NCBI GenBank assembly: GCA_016195965.1
Contig: JACPYR010000017.1
Span: 28,134-92,133 of the forward strand
Origin: Nitrosomonadales bacterium
Lineage (GTDB): Bacteria; Pseudomonadota; Gammaproteobacteria; Burkholderiales; Gallionellaceae
Length of the DNA stretch: 64,000 nucleotides
Direction: 5' to 3'
Every line of letters starts with the position of its first letter. The stretch's first letter is position 1. Below are positions 46,132 through 55,928 of the stretch, in pieces. The notes below the pieces were generated by a model. It was given only the letters and a program-made list of their open reading frames with translations. It was not told the origin of the DNA and did not search any database. The translations under genes were made by a program, and so were the position numbers.

Positions 46132-48657
46132 ATGAATAAGTGGTTATTTTGGCAGAAGGACTGGTTCGTGGGTTTGCTGGTGGCGCTGGCGTTTTTTCTC
46201 GGCACCAATAGCGGACTGATGCAGAGCCTGGAGCGCAAGGCTTATGACCTGGGCGTTTTGGCCTCTTCCCGAACGCCGAGCGACAAGATCGCGGTGATCG
46301 CGATCGATGACCAAAGCATTGCCAATCTGGGGCGCTGGCCTTGGCCGCGCGAAATCCACGCGATGATGATTGATTTGCTGGCAGCCGGGAACGCGAAGGT
46401 CATTGGTCATACGGTATTATTTTCCGAACCGCAGGTTGATGCCGGTCTGGTATATCTGGACAAACTGGGCGAGTTGCTGATTAATTCTTCCCTGCAACAA
46501 TCCAATCCGGCTGAATGGGTGCAACTGAATGAGATATTGAAAGATGCTCATGCGCATCTGGATAATGACCAGAAGTTGGCCGAGAGTATGGCGCAGGCCA
46601 ACAAGGTATTGCTCGGGATGATCTTCGAGCTGGGTGAGCCGCAGGGGAGGCCGGATGTGGCACTCCCGGAGTTTGTCGCAAAGAACGGTTTGACCAATAT
46701 CAAGGAAGGCGAGCCCGGCGCATATCCGTTGGCAACTGCGGCAGTTTTGGCCCCGATCGCGCAGTTTGGGGAGCGGGCGAGCGCCATCGGACATCTTACG
46801 ATGGTGAAGGATGTGGATGGGGGTGTCCGTACCGAGCCGCTGGTGTTGGGTTACTACGATCAATATTTCCCATCGTTGTCGCTGATGTTGGTTGCCAAAA
46901 GCCTGAATCTGGAACCGAAGGATATCCAGGTTACGCTGGGGAAATCCGTCAAGCTGGGTAATCTGGTGATCCCGACTGATTACGCATCGCGTATATACAC
47001 TTACTTTTACAATAACCGGGATGGCAGGCCTGCTTTCCAGGTGGATTCTTTTTACGATGTTTTGTCCGGCAAGATTCCTCCGGAGAAGTATCGGGACAAG
47101 ATCGTATTGATTGGGGCAACGGCGGCCGGAGTGGGAGAATTCCCGGCTACACCGGTTGCTCCGGGGATGTCGCCGGTCCTGATTCTGGCACACACGGTAT
47201 CGAGTATCCTGAAGCAGGATTTTTTCATTCTTCCCGAATGGTCATTCTGGCTGGAGAAGGGTGTCTTTTTGGCGGTCTCGTTGTACCTGATCTTGTTGTT
47301 GCCGCGCATGACTGCCGGGATTGCCGCCAGCGTGACCGCTGTGATTTTTATGGGTTTGCTGGGAAGCCATTTCCTGTTGATGACGACCCAGGGTATTTGG
47401 GTGCAACTGATGGTGCCGACTGCGTTGTTGTTGGCAGGTCATCTGTTGTTGACGACCAAGCGCTTCCTGATGACCGAGAGAGGCAAGCAGAGATCCGATG
47501 CGGAATCCGCAGAAAGCAATCGCATGCTGGGTCTGGCTTTTCAGGGGCAAGGTCAATTGGATATCGCTTTCGACAAGTTTCGCAAAGTGCCCGTGGATGA
47601 GAGCTTGATGGAGGTGTTGTACAACCTGGGACTGGACTTTGAGCGCAAGCGGCAGTTCAACAAGGCCGAGTCGGTATTCAAATATATGGCGGAATATAAT
47701 CCCAAGTTCCGCGATTTGAATGCGCGCCTGGCACAGTCCAAGGCGATGTCGGAAACGGTGATGCTCGGCGGTTCATCCGGCAAGAGTAACGCCAGCACGA
47801 TGGTGCTGAACAAAGCCGGTGTGTCCAAGCCGATGTTGGGACGCTATGAGATAGAGAAAGAGCTGGGCAAGGGAGCGATGGGGGTGGTGTATCTGGGCAA
47901 GGATCCCAAAATTGGCCGTGTTGTGGCGATCAAGACCATGGCGCTGGCGCAAGAATTTGAAGCGGATGAATTGGCAGAAGTAAAAGCGCGTTTCTTCCGC
48001 GAGGCCGAAACAGCAGGCCGGTTGAATCACCCTAACATTGTGACCATGTACGATGCGGGTGATGAGCATGATCTGGCCTACATTGCGATGGAGTTTCTCA
48101 AAGGCAGGGACTTGGTCCCTTATACCAAGCCGGGTAGCTTGCTGCCCTTGCCTAAGGTGGTGAGCATTATTGCGCATGTAGCCGATGCGCTGGATTACGC
48201 GCATAAGCAGAACGTGGTGCACCGTGATATCAAGCCTGCCAACATCATGTACGATCCGGAAACGGATACGCCCAAGGTGACCGACTTCGGTATTGCGCGC
48301 ATTACCGATTCGAGTAAAACCAAAACCGGTATGGTGCTGGGTACACCGTCATTCATGTCTCCCGAGCAATTGGCCGGAAAGAAGATCGAGGGGGCGTCTG
48401 ATCTGTTTTCTTTGGGAGTGAGTTTGTATCAAATGGCTTGTGGTAAGCTCCCGTTTGAGGGGGATTCGATGGCGCAATTAATGTACCGTATTGCCAATGA
48501 GCCGCATACCGATATTTTGAGCATCAGGCCGGATTTGCCGCCATGCTTGGTGGCGATCATTAATCGATCATTGGCCAAGCGGATTGAAGATCGTTATGCC
48601 AATGGCGCTGAAATGGCCAGTGCATTGCGTCAGTGTGCCGCGAGCTTTCAGGGGTAA
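46132..48657 (+). CDS. CHASE2-domain receptor Ser/Thr protein kinase
   Basis: This 841-aa membrane kinase has an N-terminal helix (about 10-28), an extracytoplasmic CHASE2 sensor domain (about 30-350; IAVIAIDDQSIANLGRWPWP; DKIVLIGATAAG), two or three membrane helices (about 360-440), a linker with a TPR-like unit (VLYNLGLDFERKRQFNKAES), and a kinase domain from about 575. The kinase has G-loop LGKGAMGVVYLG, lysine in VAIKTM (near 599), HRDIKPAN, DFG and SPEQ, so it is active-looking. GGGGGTGG precedes the ATG. The neighbouring phosphatase and FHA genes form the classical partner set. Confidence 0.93.
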   Translation: MNKWLFWQKDWFVGLLVALAFFLGTNSGLMQSLERKAYDLGVLASSRTPSDKIAVIAIDDQSIANLGRWPWPREIHAMMIDLLAAGNAKVIGHTVLFSEPQVDAGLVYLDKLGELLINSSLQQSNPAEWVQLNEILKDAHAHLDNDQKLAESMAQANKVLLGMIFELGEPQGRPDVALPEFVAKNGLTNIKEGEPGAYPLATAAVLAPIAQFGERASAIGHLTMVKDVDGGVRTEPLVLGYYDQYFPSLSLMLVAKSLNLEPKDIQVTLGKSVKLGNLVIPTDYASRIYTYFYNNRDGRPAFQVDSFYDVLSGKIPPEKYRDKIVLIGATAAGVGEFPATPVAPGMSPVLILAHTVSSILKQDFFILPEWSFWLEKGVFLAVSLYLILLLPRMTAGIAASVTAVIFMGLLGSHFLLMTTQGIWVQLMVPTALLLAGHLLLTTKRFLMTERGKQRSDAESAESNRMLGLAFQGQGQLDIAFDKFRKVPVDESLMEVLYNLGLDFERKRQFNKAESVFKYMAEYNPKFRDLNARLAQSKAMSETVMLGGSSGKSNASTMVLNKAGVSKPMLGRYEIEKELGKGAMGVVYLGKDPKIGRVVAIKTMALAQEFEADELAEVKARFFREAETAGRLNHPNIVTMYDAGDEHDLAYIAMEFLKGRDLVPYTKPGSLLPLPKVVSIIAHVADALDYAHKQNVVHRDIKPANIMYDPETDTPKVTDFGIARITDSSKTKTGMVLGTPSFMSPEQLAGKKIEGASDLFSLGVSLYQMACGKLPFEGDSMAQLMYRIANEPHTDILSIRPDLPPCLVAIINRSLAKRIEDRYANGAEMASALRQCAASFQG

Positions 48658-48660
48658 GAC

Positions 48661-49488
48661 ATGGAAATCAGAGAGGCATTGGAAATATTCAGCCAGACCC
48701 ATCCCGGCATGGTGCGCTCGCACAATGAAGATAGCGTCGCCTGCGAGCCTGCCTGCGGCTTGGTGGTGCTGGCCGATGGCATGGGCGGATACAACGCGGG
48801 CGAAGTGGCCAGCGGCATTGCCGTTTCGGTAGTCACCTCGGAAATCAGCCAGAAATTGTTGAATGCAAGTCCGGTTGAGATGGACGGAAATGACGGGGAG
48901 GAATTGGGCGTATCCCTGTTGCGCAGCAATATTCAAAAGGCCAACGCCTCTATTTTCCATGCCGCGCAAAGCCAGCCCCAATATGCCGGGATGGGAACGA
49001 CCATCGTTTCCGGACTGTTTTATGATAACCGCGTGGCGGTTGGACATGTGGGTGACTCGCGGATGTATCGACTGCGCGGTGAGCTGCTTGAAACGATCAC
49101 CCGCGACCATTCTTTGCTTCAGGAGCAAATTGATAGCGGAATGATCAGCCTGGCGGATGCGAGATTGTCCAAGAACAAAAATCTGGTCACGCGTGCGGTC
49201 GGGATTGATGACTATGTGGAGCCGGAAATTCACATGCATGATGTGGTGGTCGGAGATATTTACCTGTTGTGTTCGGATGGCTTGAACGACATGGTTAAAG
49301 ATGAGGATATTCAATCTACGCTTTTTGCCTTGCAGGCCAATTTGCCTCTGGCCGCAAGCCAGTTGATCCAGATGGCTAACGATAATGGCGGGCGCGATAA
49401 TGTGTCGGTGATACTGGTAAAGATCAAGGGGAAATTTGCCGTGCCGCGCGGTTGGCCGGCAAAGCTGCTTAGCTGGTTTAAGAAATAA
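48661..49488 (+). CDS. PP2C-family Ser/Thr protein phosphatase
   Basis: The 275-aa cytoplasmic phosphatase has metal-binding motifs SHNEDS, LADGMGGYNAGE, VGHVGDSRMYR, CSDGLNDMV and GGRDNVSVI, all intact. It begins 3 nt after the kinase stop and probably removes the phosphates that kinase adds. The short C-terminal tail is basic with a hydrophobic end (PAKLLSWFKK). Confidence 0.94.
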   Translation: MEIREALEIFSQTHPGMVRSHNEDSVACEPACGLVVLADGMGGYNAGEVASGIAVSVVTSEISQKLLNASPVEMDGNDGEELGVSLLRSNIQKANASIFHAAQSQPQYAGMGTTIVSGLFYDNRVAVGHVGDSRMYRLRGELLETITRDHSLLQEQIDSGMISLADARLSKNKNLVTRAVGIDDYVEPEIHMHDVVVGDIYLLCSDGLNDMVKDEDIQSTLFALQANLPLAASQLIQMANDNGGRDNVSVILVKIKGKFAVPRGWPAKLLSWFKK

Positions 49489-49508
49489 TTAGTACGAGGG
49501 TTACGACT

Positions 49509-50270
49509 ATGGCTGCAAAATTGATACTCAGCATGGAGGGGGCGGTAATCAAGGAATATCCGCTCAACAAGGAGCGCATTACCATCGGACGCAAGACGCA
49601 CAATGACATCGTCATCGACAACCTGGCGGTGAGCGGTGAACATGCCGCGGTCGTGACTATTCTGCACGATTCCTTTCTCGAAGACCTGGACAGCACCAAT
49701 GGCCTGGAAGTGAACGGCAAGCCGACTAAAAAACATTTTTTGCAGAATAATGATCTGATCGAAATCGGCAAGTACAAGCTGAAATACATCAACGATCAAA
49801 TTTCCCAGGCGGGCTCCGCCGATTTTGAAAAGACCATGGTGTTGCGTGAGCCTGTCAAGCATGAGGCGGGCGGCGTAAAACCAGCTCAGGTAGTAGAAAA
49901 AACCGGCAAGTTCGAGACATTCAAACCGGGTGCTCCGGCAGCTCCAGCGCATGCTGCCGCACCGGCTCGGCCCGCCGCTGCACCTCAAGCTGGCGCCACC
50001 ACCAAGCAGCTTGCCGTGGTGCAAATCTTGACCGGGCCCAATGCGGGGAAAGAACTGGAGCTGGTGAAGAATCTCACTACTCTAGGTAAACCGGGTGTGC
50101 AGGTGGCGGTACTGACCCGCCGCCCGCAAGGGTTTTTTATCACCCATGTGGAGGGAGATAACTTTCCGCTGGTGAATGGCCAGGTTATAACCAATCAGGC
50201 GCATCAATTGACAGATCACGATGTCATCGAGCTGGCCGGGGTCAAGATGGAATTCTATTTCAAGGGATAG
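49509..50270 (+). CDS. Protein with N-terminal FHA domain and FHA-like C-terminus
   Basis: The 253-aa protein has an FHA domain (about 20-95; ITIGRKTHNDIVIDN, SGEHA, DSTNGLEVNG) that binds phosphothreonine. After a Pro/Ala-rich linker, the C-terminal ~100 residues (LTGPNAGKELELVKNLTTLG; VNGQVITNQAHQL) look like a second FHA domain lacking part of the phosphate site. It likely reads the kinase/phosphatase state and links it to the effectors downstream. A 112-nt gap separates it from the cyclase gene. Confidence 0.9.
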   Translation: MAAKLILSMEGAVIKEYPLNKERITIGRKTHNDIVIDNLAVSGEHAAVVTILHDSFLEDLDSTNGLEVNGKPTKKHFLQNNDLIEIGKYKLKYINDQISQAGSADFEKTMVLREPVKHEAGGVKPAQVVEKTGKFETFKPGAPAAPAHAAAPARPAAAPQAGATTKQLAVVQILTGPNAGKELELVKNLTTLGKPGVQVAVLTRRPQGFFITHVEGDNFPLVNGQVITNQAHQLTDHDVIELAGVKMEFYFKG

Positions 50271-50382
50271 TGGTGAACAGCGGGCTGCGGTGCGGTGGGC
50301 GGGAGTATCGTCGTGCCGCGTATGTAATGCTGGTGCGTGGCGGCTCACAGCAATCAGCTCATGTCGTTCATTGTTAATCGCC

Positions 50383-52605
50383 GTGAAAAGAAATGCGATC
50401 TTGATTGGACTCGGGCTGCTGATAGTCGTGTTCTTTGCGGGTAGCGCGGCCCATTTTTACAGGCTGGGTTATATCGAACAGCTCTCCTCGATTATTCACG
50501 ATTATCGTTTGCGGATGACCATGCCGCGTACGCAGGATGATCGTATCGTTATTGTCGATATAGATGAAAGAAGCCTGAAGGAAGAAGGGCGATGGCCCTG
50601 GTCACGCAATCGACTGGCCTTGTTGCTGGACAAGTTGTTCGATCAGTACGGTGTGGCGGTGGTTGGCTTTGACGTGGTGTTTGCCGAGAAGGACGAGAGT
50701 TCCGGACTCAAGGTGTTGCAGGCGCTGGGCCAGAACCAACTGAAGGGTGATGCGGCTTTTCAGTCTGTGCTGGGACAGATACAGCCCGAACTGGAATATG
50801 ACCAGTTATTTGCCAGCAAGATCAAAAATCGTAATGTGGTGCTGGGCTATTATCTCAACAGTCAAAAAGACCAGCATATCTCCGGGACGCTTCCGGTTCC
50901 GGCCTTTCCGCGTGGTTCTTTCAAGGGGCATGCGGTAGAGTTCACCTCCTATAATGGCTATGGTGCCAATCTCCCCGAACTGCAACAAGCCGCCGCCAGT
51001 GCGGGCCACATTAATCCCCTGGTGGATTTTGATGGAAGAGTGCGGCGTGTGCCGATGTTTGCGGAATACGACGGCGCATATTATGAATCTTTATCCATTG
51101 CGATGGTTCGTACCCTGTTGGGTTCAAGCAAAGTGCTGCCTGGTTATGCCGAAATCAAGTCCGCTGGCTATGCCGGTTTAGAATGGTTTGAACTGGATGC
51201 ACCCGGAGGCAGGCTCAAAATACCGGTGGACAGTGAGGTGGCGACTTTCGTGCCTTATCGTGGCGGGCAGGGGAGTTATCGTTATGTATCGATAACGGAT
51301 GTGCTGCATGACCGGATCGATGTGGCGCAACTGAAAGACAAAATCATACTGGTGGGCACGACCGCGCCGGGGTTGATGGATATGCGCGCCACGCCGGTAG
51401 CGCAGGTTTATCCGGGGGTAGAAGTTCACGCGAACCTGATCTCCGGTATTCTCGATCAAAATTTGAAAGAGCAGCCCGCGTATATGCTGGGCGCTGAGGT
51501 GGTGTGGGTGCTGTTAACCGGTATTGCGTTGAGCTTTTTGCTGCCGCTATTGGCTCCGGTCCAGGCAATCCTCGCTTCGGCGGTCGCGCTGCTCACCACT
51601 GCGGGGTTGGGTCTGGTTGCCTGGCAGTACGGGAATATATTGATGCCCGTGGCAAATAGCCTGTTGATGATCGCATTGTTATTTGTATTTAATATGTCTT
51701 ACGGTTACTTTGTCGAGTCGCGTACCAAGCGGCAGATTACCGGGCTGTTCGGGCAATATGTGCCGGGGGAACTGGTCGAGGAAATGGCCAAGCATCCGGA
51801 GAGTGTGTCCATGGAAGGCGAGAGCCGGGAAATGACCATACTGTTTTCTGATGTGCGCGGCTTTACCTCGATCTCGGAGGGGCTGGATCCCAAAGAATTG
51901 TCCTTGTTGATGAATGAGTTTTTGACCCCGCTGTCGCGCATAGTCTATAAACATCGCGGTACGATAGACAAATACATGGGAGACTGCATCATGGCATTTT
52001 GGGGGGCGCCGCTTCCAGACAAGGATCATGCCCGCAATGCCTTGCAGGCAGGAATTGAAATGCAGGCTGCATTAAAGGCATTGCAGCCACGCTTAAAAGA
52101 ACGCGGCTGGCCGGAAATTCACATTGGTGTGGGTCTCAACAGCGGCAACGTCAGCGTGGGCAATATGGGTTCAGAGGTGCGTGTTGCATATACGGTGATG
52201 GGTGATGCCGTGAATCTGGCCTCCCGTTTGGAAGGCATCACCAAGCAATACGGGGTGGGGATCATAGTCGGGGAGAATACCAGGGACCTGGTGACGGATT
52301 TTTTATACCGCGAACTTGACCATGTGCGGGTAAAAGGTAAAGATAAGCCCGTGGCGATTTATGAACCGATAGTCTTGGCCAACGAAGCCAGCAAAGCGCA
52401 GCAGGAGGAAATCAGGTTATTCCATGAAATGCGTCGCTTGTATCGCAAGCAGGATTGGGATCAGGCAGAATTGCAACTGATGAATTTGCAACGCATGTCG
52501 CCAGGCATCAACTTGTACAGAATTTATGCGGATCGGGTTACATACTTCCGCGCTCATCCACCGGCATCTGATTGGGATGGAGTGTTTGTGTTTCAGGCCA
52601 AGTAA
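50383..52605 (+). CDS. cyaA: CHASE2-domain class III adenylate cyclase
   Basis: This 740-aa membrane cyclase has an N-terminal helix, a CHASE2 domain (about 35-330; IVIVDIDERSLKEEGRWPWS), three membrane helices (about 345-430), and a catalytic domain (about 480-680). Metal ligands are D490 (FSDVRGF) and D534 (YMGDC), transition-state residues N611 and R615 (GDAVNLASRLE), and purine-binding K530 with Thr604, a pattern seen in bacterial class IIIb adenylate cyclases. Start taken at GTG 50383, where the membrane helix begins; no good ribosome-binding site is visible. The symbol is generic. The CHASE2 domain matches that of the kinase, suggesting both sense the same class of signal. Confidence 0.9.
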   Translation: MKRNAILIGLGLLIVVFFAGSAAHFYRLGYIEQLSSIIHDYRLRMTMPRTQDDRIVIVDIDERSLKEEGRWPWSRNRLALLLDKLFDQYGVAVVGFDVVFAEKDESSGLKVLQALGQNQLKGDAAFQSVLGQIQPELEYDQLFASKIKNRNVVLGYYLNSQKDQHISGTLPVPAFPRGSFKGHAVEFTSYNGYGANLPELQQAAASAGHINPLVDFDGRVRRVPMFAEYDGAYYESLSIAMVRTLLGSSKVLPGYAEIKSAGYAGLEWFELDAPGGRLKIPVDSEVATFVPYRGGQGSYRYVSITDVLHDRIDVAQLKDKIILVGTTAPGLMDMRATPVAQVYPGVEVHANLISGILDQNLKEQPAYMLGAEVVWVLLTGIALSFLLPLLAPVQAILASAVALLTTAGLGLVAWQYGNILMPVANSLLMIALLFVFNMSYGYFVESRTKRQITGLFGQYVPGELVEEMAKHPESVSMEGESREMTILFSDVRGFTSISEGLDPKELSLLMNEFLTPLSRIVYKHRGTIDKYMGDCIMAFWGAPLPDKDHARNALQAGIEMQAALKALQPRLKERGWPEIHIGVGLNSGNVSVGNMGSEVRVAYTVMGDAVNLASRLEGITKQYGVGIIVGENTRDLVTDFLYRELDHVRVKGKDKPVAIYEPIVLANEASKAQQEEIRLFHEMRRLYRKQDWDQAELQLMNLQRMSPGINLYRIYADRVTYFRAHPPASDWDGVFVFQAK

Positions 52606-52631
52606 TTTAATTCTCGGGGCGCTCGGACAAT

Positions 52632-53396
52632 ATGAAACTAAGAGTATTGGGATGCAGTGGTGGAATCGGTGGCAATCTGCGCACCACTTCATTCCTGCTC
52701 GATCATGATGTGCTGATCGATGCCGGAACTGGGGTGGATGAACTGAGCCTGGCCGAGCTTGCGCTGATAGATCACGTATTCGTTACTCACTCTCACCTGG
52801 ATCATATCGCCTGTATTCCGTTGATGTTGGATAGCGTCGGATTCATGCGGGACCGCCCATTGACGGTTCATGCAAGCGAGGAGACGCTGGATATTTTGAA
52901 ACAACATATTTTTAATTGGAAAATATGGCCGGATTTCAGCGAGATTCCCAATGTTCGGCAACCTTATATGCGATACCAGGCTATGCGTCTGGGCGAAACG
53001 GTTACTCTGGGAGGGCGCAAAATTACCTCTGTCCCCGCCAATCATGTGGTGCCTGCGGTCGGTTACCATTTGGATAGCGGCAAGGCTAGCCTGGTTTATA
53101 GCGGGGATACCACCAATAATGATGCGCTATGGAGTGTGGTCAACAAAATTGAGAATTTGCGTTATCTCCTCATTGAGACCGCCTTCTCGAATAATGAAAA
53201 GGAATTGGCGATACTGTCAAAGCACTTGTGCCCCAGCATGCTGGCGATAGAGTTGGCCAAGTTCAAGCGCGAAGCAGAAATTTTCATTACGCATCTCAAA
53301 CCGGGCGAGCTGGAGTTAACGATGCGGGAGATAGAAAATTGTGCGCATGGCTTATATCCCAAGATGTTGTTGAACAATCAAGAATTCGATTTTTAA
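52632..53396 (+). CDS. Metallo-beta-lactamase-fold cAMP phosphodiesterase, class II type
   Basis: The 254-aa cytoplasmic enzyme has the MBL-fold metal site THSHLDH (H53, H55, D57, H58), a later NHVVPAVGYHLDSGKASLVY with YSGDT, and C-terminal ITHLKPGE, as in class II 3',5'-cyclic nucleotide phosphodiesterases. It follows the adenylate cyclase by 26 nt, so the pair probably makes and removes cAMP. Other MBL hydrolase activities cannot be excluded. Confidence 0.82.
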   Translation: MKLRVLGCSGGIGGNLRTTSFLLDHDVLIDAGTGVDELSLAELALIDHVFVTHSHLDHIACIPLMLDSVGFMRDRPLTVHASEETLDILKQHIFNWKIWPDFSEIPNVRQPYMRYQAMRLGETVTLGGRKITSVPANHVVPAVGYHLDSGKASLVYSGDTTNNDALWSVVNKIENLRYLLIETAFSNNEKELAILSKHLCPSMLAIELAKFKREAEIFITHLKPGELELTMREIENCAHGLYPKMLLNNQEFDF

Positions 53397-53405
53397 GAGT
53401 AGACG

Positions 53406-53522
53406 ATGAACCATGCACTTGACATCAGCATGCAGACCAAGAATCGACTGTGGTTGGGGCTGAGATCGGTGCAACAGCAGTCCGCGAATGACGCGGATGT
53501 GGAAATGGAGTGGGTACAATAA
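53406..53522 (+). CDS. Small ORF, 38 aa, between phosphodiesterase and PilB-like gene
   Basis: It starts ATG 9 nt after the phosphodiesterase stop and its stop directly abuts the next ATG. The peptide (MNHALDISMQTKNRLWLGLR...) is amphipathic with an acidic end and has no known family. Tight spacing suggests it is translated as part of the operon, or that it merely couples translation. Confidence 0.4.
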   Translation: MNHALDISMQTKNRLWLGLRSVQQQSANDADVEMEWVQ

Positions 53523-55919
53523 ATGGCGATCAATAGCGCACCAAGCAGTGCCGGGGATATGAATCTCAGGCTGGAATTTACCAAGAATCTGAATCACGTC
53601 AACAATAAGATACACGCCACGGGCAATGTTGACGAAATCATGCTGGACATCAGCAAGGATATTTGTACATTGTTTAATGCCGATCGGTTGACGATCTACG
53701 TGGTGGGCGAAGACAAGATTTCACTGGTTTCCAAGGTCAAGACCGGGCTCAATTCTTTCAAAGACCTCAAGCTGCCTATCGCCGAACAGAGTATCGCCGG
53801 TTATGCGGCCATGCATAAAAAGCTGCTGAACATCAAGGATGTTTACGATGAAAAGGAGCTGGCGCAGTATAGCTCGCACTTGCGGTTTTTGCAGGAAGTG
53901 GACAAGCGTACCGGTTATCGCACCAAGCAGATGCTGGTTGCGCCTGTTCTGGATGCGACCAGTCGCGATCTGGTCGGTGTCATCCAGGTTATTAATAACA
54001 AGGCGGGCACTTCTTTCTCGGCGATGGTTGAAGAGGGTATCCAGGAATTGGCGCAGACCATGGCTGTGGCATTGCACCAGCATCAGCGTCAGCAGAATAG
54101 TACGGTCAAAACCAAATACGATTATTTAGTCGCTGACGGGGTGTTATCGGCAGCCGAGTTTGAGCTGGCAACCCGTACCGCTAGACGCAAGGGTATTGAT
54201 GTCGAAGAGGTGCTCATCGATGAATTTCAGGTCAGCATTTCCGCTTTGGGTAAGGCGCTGTCGAGATTCTTTGGCGTGCCTTATGAAGCCTATCGGGGAG
54301 ACCGCATCAAACCCGCAGACTTATTGAAAAACCTGCGGCGGGAATATGTCGAAAGCAGCCACTGGATTCCAATCGAGGAAAATCAGGATGGTTTGATGAT
54401 ATTGACCACCGACCCGGAGCGGATTCAGGCTTCTCGGGTGGTCAATAATATTTTCCCCAAAAACCGGCTGGTTTATAAGGTTTGTTCACAACGCGAATTC
54501 AAGCAAACCCTGGATTTGTTCTATGGCGGCGGCGCGGCTGAAGCTACTGGTGGTTTTGGCGCCGTGGACGAATCCTCCATGGATGACTTGTTGTCCAGCC
54601 TGGGCGGGGAGGAGGAGGAAAGTGCTGGGGTTAGTCAGGATGACGTCAGTGCCGCTGCCGATAACGAATTGGTCAAGCTGGTCAACAAGGTCATTGTGGA
54701 TGCCTACCGGATGGGGGCATCGGACATCCATATCGAGCCGGCACCAGGCAAGGCCAAGACGCAGATCCGGGTGCGCAAGGATGGTTCGCTGATGAATTAC
54801 ATCGAAGTGCCCGCGACTTACCGGAACGCTTTGGTGACACGCCTCAAGATCATGTGCGATCTGGATATCTCCGAGAAACGCAAGCCGCAGGACGGCAAGA
54901 TCAAATTCAAGAAATTTGGTCCGCTGGACATCGAGCTGCGCGTTGCGACCATCCCGTCACAGGGCGGAGTCGAGGATGTGGTGATGCGTATTCTCGCTTC
55001 CGGTGAGCCTTTGCCGTTGGAGAAGATGGGTTTCTCGGCGCGCAACAATGAGCTGATCAAGGCGACGGTGAGCAAGCCGTATGGGTTGTTTTTCGTGTGC
55101 GGACCTACAGGTTCCGGCAAAACGACCACGCTGCACTCCATCCTCAAATTCATCAACACGCCCGATACCAAGATTTGGACGGCGGAAGATCCGGTGGAAA
55201 TTACCCAAAAGGGCCTGCGTCAGGTGCAGATTAATAAAAAGGCGGGGCTGGACTTTGCTACCGTGATGCGCGCCTTCCTGCGTGCCGATCCGGACGTGAT
55301 TATGGTCGGTGAAATGCGCGACAAGGAAACCGTATCTATCGGCATCGAAGCTTCGCTGACCGGTCACCTGGTGTTTGCCACATTGCATACCAACAGCGCG
55401 CCGGAATCCATCAACCGTTTGCTGGATATGGGCATGGATCCGTTCAATTTCGCGGATGCCTTGCTGGGGATTTTGGCGCAGCGTTTGGGAAAGCGCCTGT
55501 GCGGCGATTGCAAGAAACCGCATATCGCGACTGCGGATGAAATGAAAGCAATGCTCACCGAGTACAGCGGTGAATTGATGAATACCGCGACCTGGAAAAA
55601 AGATCCTGCCACTGCGACCAAGGCGCTCTACGCCGAATGGGTCAAGCTATTCGCCGATGAGAAAGGTCAATTTACGCTATATACCCCAGTGGGATGCGAA
55701 AAATGTTCCGGTACCGGTTATCGTGGTCGTGTGGGCTTGCACGAATTGCTGATAGGTACTGATCCGCTCAAAAAGGCCATTCAGGAACATGCTCGTGTTT
55801 CTGAGTTGTTGGCCATTGCGCTGGAGGAAGGGATGCATACGCTGAAGCAGGATGGGATGGAGAAAGTGCTGCAAGGAATCACCGATATGCATCAAGTACG
55901 CGCAGTTTGTATCAAGTAG
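53523..55919 (+). CDS. pilB: GAF-fused type IV pilus/type II secretion assembly ATPase
   Basis: The 798-aa ATPase has an unusual N-terminal GAF sensor domain (about 20-185; VDEIMLDISKDICTLFNADR), an MshEN/T2SE N-domain (about 210-310), and the GspE/PilB catalytic domain with Walker A CGPTGSGKTT (near 530), Asp box AEDPVE, Walker B DPDVIMVGEMRD, His box and the zinc-binding cysteines CGDC and CEKC (near 660 and 725). PilB-family proteins power pilus extension. GAF is not part of the usual architecture and suggests control by a cyclic nucleotide or small ligand. pilM-Q genes are not in the window. Confidence 0.9.
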   Translation: MAINSAPSSAGDMNLRLEFTKNLNHVNNKIHATGNVDEIMLDISKDICTLFNADRLTIYVVGEDKISLVSKVKTGLNSFKDLKLPIAEQSIAGYAAMHKKLLNIKDVYDEKELAQYSSHLRFLQEVDKRTGYRTKQMLVAPVLDATSRDLVGVIQVINNKAGTSFSAMVEEGIQELAQTMAVALHQHQRQQNSTVKTKYDYLVADGVLSAAEFELATRTARRKGIDVEEVLIDEFQVSISALGKALSRFFGVPYEAYRGDRIKPADLLKNLRREYVESSHWIPIEENQDGLMILTTDPERIQASRVVNNIFPKNRLVYKVCSQREFKQTLDLFYGGGAAEATGGFGAVDESSMDDLLSSLGGEEEESAGVSQDDVSAAADNELVKLVNKVIVDAYRMGASDIHIEPAPGKAKTQIRVRKDGSLMNYIEVPATYRNALVTRLKIMCDLDISEKRKPQDGKIKFKKFGPLDIELRVATIPSQGGVEDVVMRILASGEPLPLEKMGFSARNNELIKATVSKPYGLFFVCGPTGSGKTTTLHSILKFINTPDTKIWTAEDPVEITQKGLRQVQINKKAGLDFATVMRAFLRADPDVIMVGEMRDKETVSIGIEASLTGHLVFATLHTNSAPESINRLLDMGMDPFNFADALLGILAQRLGKRLCGDCKKPHIATADEMKAMLTEYSGELMNTATWKKDPATATKALYAEWVKLFADEKGQFTLYTPVGCEKCSGTGYRGRVGLHELLIGTDPLKKAIQEHARVSELLAIALEEGMHTLKQDGMEKVLQGITDMHQVRAVCIK

Positions 55920-55928
55920 AAAGTTCAT

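Noticed and set aside
50221..50382. N-terminal extension of the adenylate cyclase frame
   Set aside because: It overlaps the end of the FHA gene and is Ser/Arg/Cys-rich; the protein's first membrane helix begins right after GTG 50383.
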